64,000 nt of DNA from Oceanirhabdus sp942490885 (lineage in GTDB: Bacteria; Bacillota; Clostridia; Clostridiales; Clostridiaceae), in NCBI GenBank assembly GCA_942490885.1, contig CALNYT010000002.1, positions 2,294,001 through 2,358,000 of the forward strand. Reading direction: 5' to 3'. Shown here in pieces: positions 60,333 through 64,000 of this stretch. A program made the translations under genes and the position numbers. Numbering within the stretch: the first letter of the stretch is position 1; the number at the start of each line of letters is the position of its first letter. Under the pieces are notes generated by a model. The model did no database searches. It had not been told where the DNA came from and saw only the letters and a list, made by a program, of their open reading frames with translations.

Positions 60333-61100
60333 ATGACAAATGAAAGCAAATGCTATTTAGCCCATAAATGCAAGCGAGCAGGCGAAGAGAGCCAATGTAA
60401 CAATCTATGTTACCCATTCATTAGATTACACGGTGAAAACGGAGAGGGTGGAGTAATAAAGGTTGCAGGAGTTCCGAAGAAATACAGGTCTAACCGTTCG
60501 GATCAATTACCTTTTGAAGAAGCAAACCCAAAAGCCTTCAAGGTTATCACGGTTTACTGTAAGGACGTTATTAACCAGGTAAAGAGAGGAACGGGCTTAT
60601 ATCTTCACGGAATACCTAACGAGCAGAATCCTAAAGGTTGTGGTAATGGTAAGACAACGGCAGCGGTCGCAATCCTTAATGAGTATCTTATCGCTCGGGT
60701 AATTCAAGACGTGACCAAAGAGCAAAGAATTGACAATGTACCCGCATTATTTATGAATGTGAGCAAGTTTCAAAATACATTCAACTCAATGTTCCGTGGC
60801 ACAAAGGAGCGTCAGGAGCAAGCAGCAGAAGGGTATTACACTTTAAAGGCTAGAATGAAGAAAGTCCCTTTATTGGTTATGGATGATATTGGGATTAGAG
60901 ATTCCACGGAGAGCTTTAAATCTGAGTTTTACGAAATAATTGATGATAGAGCAAACGAAGGGCTAGCAACGATTTATACTTCTAATGTACCAATAAAAGC
61001 GTTAGAGAAAATACTTGATGAAAGAATCGCTTCTAGGATAGAAGGAGCTACGGCAATAATCCCATTTAGCGGTAAAGACAATAGGAAGAGGGGGTTTTAG
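60333..61100 (+). CDS. DnaC-like replicative helicase loader
   Basis: A 255-aa AAA+ ATPase. An N-terminal cysteine cluster (C7, C13, C22, C26) may bind zinc. The ATPase part has Walker A GCGNGKTTAA, Walker B LLVMDDIG and sensor-1 YTSNVP; the RIASRIEG segment supplies the arginine finger region. Proteins of this kind load the hexameric helicase at phage origins. It starts behind AAGGAGG and lies two bases before the helicase gene. Confidence 0.9.
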   Translation: MTNESKCYLAHKCKRAGEESQCNNLCYPFIRLHGENGEGGVIKVAGVPKKYRSNRSDQLPFEEANPKAFKVITVYCKDVINQVKRGTGLYLHGIPNEQNPKGCGNGKTTAAVAILNEYLIARVIQDVTKEQRIDNVPALFMNVSKFQNTFNSMFRGTKERQEQAAEGYYTLKARMKKVPLLVMDDIGIRDSTESFKSEFYEIIDDRANEGLATIYTSNVPIKALEKILDERIASRIEGATAIIPFSGKDNRKRGF

Positions 61101-61102
61101 TT

Positions 61103-62362
61103 ATGATAGAAGAACAAATATTATCAAAAATATTGGACGAGCAGAATATCTATGAGGTGTTAAAGCATAACATCACAGCAGAAGACTTTCCAACTCAATC
61201 TGATGTTTTTGAGTACATTACGGAGTATCACAATAGTCATAACGGAATCCCCGACTATAGAACAATAGCTGCAGAGTTTCCTAACTTTGATTACCAGGCA
61301 AATATTACCGAACCATTTAAGGGGTTAGTATCAAGAATTAAGCAGCAAACGGCAAAGCGTAGAGCTTTTGAATTGCTGCAGAACGACACCCCTACGAAGT
61401 TCCAAAACTTAACGGGGGACAAGTTTGTCAAGTGGTTAAAATTTGAGGTTGAGAAGATAGAGAAAGTTTCAAGTAGTGATTATTCTCTAGGTACTAACTT
61501 TGCTACCAATGGAGATGAGAGAAAGGTTGATTATTTTGAGCGTAAGGAGCGCAGAACATTTCAATACATTCCTTACCCGTACCCATCACTTAATAAGTTT
61601 CTTGGTGGTGCAGAGCTTGGAGACTATATCCTTTTGATGGCATTTACAAATAGGGGTAAGAGTTGGATTGGTTCACATATGGCACAAACTGCTTGGAGAA
61701 ATAACTTTGGAGTGCTGCATTATTCACCCGAGCTATCAAAGCAGCAGCAACAAACAAGGCTCGAAACTCTGGACGGTCATTTTAACAATGTCCAACTTAA
61801 ACGTGGTGAGCTAGACAATGAAAAGCAATATGTGAATTATCTGGATCAGTTTAAAATAGGCAAGGGAAATGCTGATTATATCCTTAAAACGATGGAAGAC
61901 TTGCCCCACGGCTTGACCACAGACGTAATAGAAGCTGACCTACAAGTATTTACAGATACAAAACTTGTAATCATTGATGGATTTAATTTAATGGTGCATA
62001 AGGGACGCGGCTCCAATAGAGATTCTATGAGTAGTACATCAAGAAACTTAAGGCAGATTTTTGGAAGATACGGAGTTGCAGGTCTTGTAATCCACCAAAC
62101 ACCAGGAAGCGCAGAAAAAGAAAATAAAGAGGAAGAAGAAGACGGTACAAGAATTGTTAAACCACCAACCATTGACCAATATTCCGAAACAATAGCAGTA
62201 ATACAAGATGCTTCGACTGTCTTAACCTTTGATGCTCACGACGGAGTAGGAAAGATTGCTATTAGAAAAGCGAGAGAGCCGCACGTTGGGGAAATTATAG
62301 ACCTTCAATGTAATTTTAACCTGGGCTATATTACAGAACCCGACGTGGCTGATATGTTCTAG
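61103..62362 (+). CDS. DnaB-like replicative helicase
   Basis: A 419-aa protein with a DnaB N-terminal-type helical domain (about 1-120) and a RecA-type motor: Walker A AFTNRGKSWIG, LHYSPELSKQQ as motif H1a, and Walker B LVIIDGFNLMV. It should unwind DNA ahead of the element's fork. The length is at the short end for DnaB. GAAGAGGGGG precedes the ATG. Loader, helicase and primase form one operon. Confidence 0.88.
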   Translation: MIEEQILSKILDEQNIYEVLKHNITAEDFPTQSDVFEYITEYHNSHNGIPDYRTIAAEFPNFDYQANITEPFKGLVSRIKQQTAKRRAFELLQNDTPTKFQNLTGDKFVKWLKFEVEKIEKVSSSDYSLGTNFATNGDERKVDYFERKERRTFQYIPYPYPSLNKFLGGAELGDYILLMAFTNRGKSWIGSHMAQTAWRNNFGVLHYSPELSKQQQQTRLETLDGHFNNVQLKRGELDNEKQYVNYLDQFKIGKGNADYILKTMEDLPHGLTTDVIEADLQVFTDTKLVIIDGFNLMVHKGRGSNRDSMSSTSRNLRQIFGRYGVAGLVIHQTPGSAEKENKEEEEDGTRIVKPPTIDQYSETIAVIQDASTVLTFDAHDGVGKIAIRKAREPHVGEIIDLQCNFNLGYITEPDVADMF

Positions 62363-62373
62363 GGGGTGCGGTA

Positions 62374-63336
62374 ATGGGTGTAAAAGTAAGAGGACGAGAG
62401 CTAAAGGTTAACATAGAAAGTGAATTGATCCGATTTTCTTGGAATAGGGAAACGTGGTCGAGTGAGAAGTTAATCGCTTGTTCTCCGTTCCGTAATGAGA
62501 GACATCCTTCCTTTGCGGTCTACCTAGATAATGGAGCTTGGATTGATAGCGGTTCATATGACCCACAATGGAAACATGGTAACTTCATTAAGCTTATGGC
62601 GTTCTTAAGGAATGAAACTTATGAGGACGTAGAAGATTACATTATCAGTGAGTATGCGACCGAGCTACAGGACGTTGAAGACTTAGAGGTTAATTTTAAC
62701 CTTAATATGGACGATGGAGCTAACAAAGCGAAATACTTGGATTTAGCAGAGTTAAAGCCATTCCTTTATCGTCACCCATATTTAGAGAGCCGAGGAATAA
62801 AGGATAAGTCACAAAGAGCCGTTAAAATTGGGTATGACCGTAAGAGCTGCGCGATAGTTATTCCGTGGTTTGATTATAAGGGTCGCTTGGTAAATTACAA
62901 ATTCAGAAGTGTCGAGGATAAGCGATTTTGGTATGCCAAGCACGGTCAACGTATAGGTAACCATCTTTACGGTTTACACCTGGTTTATAAATTAGATAGA
63001 CGTGAAAAAGTATTCATTGTAGAAAGTGAGATTGACGCATTGACTTTATGGCAGAATGGAATGGCTGCATTAGCATTAGGCGGTGCAAATCTTAGCAAGG
63101 AACAACGAAGGCTTATACTTCAAGCAGGAATTAAAAACCTGGTGATTGCCACAGATAATGACAAGGCAGGGGAATTAGTAAAGCGTTCTATTGTAGAGCA
63201 GTTGGCGGGTTATATAGGACTTTACGAGATTATTTTTCCACCAGGAAGAAAGGATATTAATGAATTTACAGAAGAAGAATTGAACAATATACAAGAAAAG
63301 ATAATAAGATTAAATCTTGGGATAGGTTCCGCATAA
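62374..63336 (+). CDS. DnaG-like primase with TOPRIM domain
   Basis: A 320-aa protein. The N-terminal part has CSPFRNERHPSF, like the DnaG zinc-domain motif CPFHxExxPSF, but no other cysteine or histidine set for a complete zinc site is evident. The TOPRIM domain shows VFIVESEIDALTLWQ and ATDNDKAGE with the metal-binding acidic residues. No C-terminal helicase-binding domain of host size is present. It primes DNA synthesis for the element. It ends at a terminator. Confidence 0.87.
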   Translation: MGVKVRGRELKVNIESELIRFSWNRETWSSEKLIACSPFRNERHPSFAVYLDNGAWIDSGSYDPQWKHGNFIKLMAFLRNETYEDVEDYIISEYATELQDVEDLEVNFNLNMDDGANKAKYLDLAELKPFLYRHPYLESRGIKDKSQRAVKIGYDRKSCAIVIPWFDYKGRLVNYKFRSVEDKRFWYAKHGQRIGNHLYGLHLVYKLDRREKVFIVESEIDALTLWQNGMAALALGGANLSKEQRRLILQAGIKNLVIATDNDKAGELVKRSIVEQLAGYIGLYEIIFPPGRKDINEFTEEELNNIQEKIIRLNLGIGSA

Positions 63337-63352
63337 TAGCGGAGCCTTTTTA
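63325..63352 (+). terminator. Terminator after the replication operon
   Basis: GGTTCCGC pairs with GCGGAGCC (one G-T pair), followed by T5; it overlaps the primase stop codon. Confidence 0.88.
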
Positions 63353-63381
63353 TTTTGCATAAATACGAAATAATTACATAA

Positions 63382-63560
63382 CGACGAATTAACGATGAGT
63401 TAAGTGTTATACGACGTGTTATATCAATGGGATTGAGATTTATTCCATTTATAGGAGTAAGAATTAGGACTTATTTCCTATAGAACGCTTGATTTACTCG
63501 TCGTATAATAATTGTTGTTGAGATGTTTATTCGTCATATAATATTTATCGTTACGTTACG
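63382..63560. repeat. Cluster of short direct and inverted repeats
   Basis: CGACGAATTAACGATGA (63382) and TATACGACG (63409) on one strand face TCGTCGTATAATA (63499) and TCGTCATATAATA (63531) on the other. The whole noncoding stretch 63353-63674 carries no reading frame. It could be an origin, a partition site or a regulatory region. Confidence 0.5.
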
Positions 63561-63609
63561 AGAGAACTTTATATATTTTTAAAAAAGTTTTTGTATAAGT
63601 AACGTAACG
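63549..63609. repeat. Perfect 11-bp inverted repeat of double GTAAC boxes
   Basis: CGTTACGTTAC (63549-63559) and GTAACGTAACG (63599-63609) are exact complements 39 bases apart. Each arm carries two outward-facing GTAAC boxes. Outward at 16 bases from the left arm, on the minus strand, lies CGAATA (63533-63528), and from the right arm CGACAT (63625). Confidence 0.8.
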
Positions 63610-63634
63610 CCCTCCGTCCCTTTTCGACATTAAC
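63602..63634 (+). promoter_or_regulatory. ECF-type promoter motif, copy 3, before the sigma-like gene
   Basis: ACGTAAC (63602-63608), 16 bases, CGACATTAAC (63625-63634), 41 bases before the start codon. Confidence 0.5.
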
Positions 63635-63666
63635 CAACTGAAAAGGTTGAGAAGGAAAGCGGAGGG
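63610..63666 (+). promoter_or_regulatory. Nested hairpin that covers the Shine-Dalgarno sequence
   Basis: CCCTCCG (63610-63616) pairs perfectly with CGGAGGG (63660-63666), which contains the ribosome site of the gene at 63675. Inside it CCTTTTC (63619-63625) pairs perfectly with GAAAAGG (63640-63646). A competing small hairpin CAAC/GTTG lies at 63635-63649. Confidence 0.7.
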
Positions 63667-63674
63667 TAAATATT

Positions 63675-64000
63675 ATGGAATTAAATCACGAAATTATTGA
63701 CGGATTAGCATTACAATTTGCGAATGGGGACGAAGGAGCCTTTATATACTTATACGACGAATTAGAAAGTTTTATTAAAAGAGAAGTCAGGAAAGCAGTA
63801 AATAAAGCATACTCAACATATGTTTATATTCCTGAAAGTGACTTTGAAAGCGCTTATAATCAAGCAATTTGGGAAGCAGCAAAAGGATTTAATGGTGATA
63901 GTAAATTTATTCAAAGGTATTACACTTTTTCAAAACGTAGAGAGGCTGACGTTTGGCGTAGTTATAGAATTGTTAAGAATGGTGAAGCCTTTTACGACAA
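63675..64000 (+). CDS. Sigma-70 region-2-like protein (3' partial)
   Basis: The frame starts at ATG 63675, 8 bases after GGAGGG, and stays open to the window end (108 full codons). The sequence has the layout of sigma factor region 2: LALQFANGDEGAFIYLYDEL, then FESAYNQAIWEAAKGFNGD as the core-binding segment, and YTFSKRREADVWR in the -10 recognition position. Regions 3-4 would lie beyond the window. It could be an alternative sigma factor or a sigma-like phage activator. The motif at 63602 suggests autoregulation. Confidence 0.7.
   Translation, partial: MELNHEIIDGLALQFANGDEGAFIYLYDELESFIKREVRKAVNKAYSTYVYIPESDFESAYNQAIWEAAKGFNGDSKFIQRYYTFSKRREADVWRSYRIVKNGEAFYD

Larger units (their letters stand above)
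54980..64000. mobile_element. Prophage-like integrated element (one end, continues past the window)
   Basis: The left boundary is where comM homology ends, near 54980. Inside are a divergent regulatory region, a replication module (initiator, loader, helicase, primase) and a sigma-like gene. Arginine codons of the CGN type and CG dinucleotides are much more frequent from 58,380 onward than in the host genes, which suggests transfer. No integrase, structural or conjugation gene is visible, so prophage versus other integrative element cannot be decided, though the replication set favours a phage. Confidence 0.85.

Noticed and set aside
62575..62600. GTAAC-N16-CGTTC inside the primase gene as a further ECF-type promoter
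   Set aside because: It lies in coding sequence, the -10-like box differs (CGTTCT) and no gene starts just downstream.
1..64000. CRISPR arrays, tRNA, rRNA, tmRNA, RNase P or SRP RNA genes
   Set aside because: I saw no regularly spaced repeat array and no tRNA cloverleaf, and nothing resembling the conserved cores of the other RNAs. Reading by eye could miss a diverged copy.
55011..64000. An integrase or recombinase gene for the element
   Set aside because: None of the frames shows tyrosine or serine recombinase motifs, so it must lie outside the window or be absent.

Overview
This window is low-GC, Clostridia-type Firmicutes DNA, most like a Clostridiaceae relative. The evidence is strongly AT-rich coding sequence with AGA-type arginine codons, strong GGAGG-type ribosome binding sites, and the gene order prpC-prkC-rsgA-rpe-thiN-spoVM-rpmB-asp23-DAK-recG. 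The organism appears to form endospores: it carries a 24-codon spoVM and the sporulation membrane gene ylbJ.

Positions 1-12,100 hold mixed metabolism and signalling genes: a sensor kinase cut by the window edge, htrA, an internally deleted IS1182-type element, pgmB under a LacI/CcpA-type operator, a decayed iron alcohol dehydrogenase, a CsoR-family repressor, a glycerophosphodiesterase, a secreted 5'-nucleotidase, a BadF-type sugar kinase, an asparaginase, and a purine permease controlled by a guanine riboswitch.

Positions 12,300-35,700 are conserved housekeeping clusters. These are yicC-remA-gmk-rpoZ-coaBC, priA-def-fmt, rsmB-rlmN-prpC-prkC-rsgA-rpe-thiN, spoVM, rpmB (minus strand), asp23/DAK, recG, rsmD-coaD, and on the minus strand ylbJ and tmcAL. 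Positions 35,900-55,000 continue with pta-ackA, DUF177-rpmF, plsX, acpP, rnc-radical SAM-small membrane protein-smc-ftsY, ylxM-ffh-rpsP-khpA, rimM-trmD, rplS, rbgA-rnhB, yraN and comM. Two copies of a roughly 120-155 nt foldable repeat, each ending in a GC hairpin, lie before rsmB and before rnc.

At about 54,980 comM loses homology in the middle of its ATPase domain, and the rest of the window is an integrated prophage-like element. Next to the junction is a mostly decayed, AT-rich stretch, then a minus-strand set of small genes including one for a secreted protein. A divergent control region with shared dyads leads to a plus-strand module: an XRE regulator, a membrane protein, a winged-helix replication initiator, a DnaC-like loader, a DnaB-like helicase, a DnaG-like primase, and a sigma-region-2-like protein cut by the window end. 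No integrase is visible; it would have to lie beyond 64,000.

The most interesting signal is in this element. The motif CGTAAC-N16-CGAyAT occurs in front of the initiator gene, the loader gene and the sigma-like gene. It looks like an ECF-type promoter. A fourth, divergent copy is built into a perfect 11-bp inverted repeat just upstream of the sigma-like gene. In addition, the Shine-Dalgarno sequence of the sigma-like gene lies entirely within a 7-bp stem whose 5' arm falls inside the spacer of the proximal promoter. The simplest reading, which is inference, is an element with its own sigma factor, autoregulated by promoter choice and by RNA folding.
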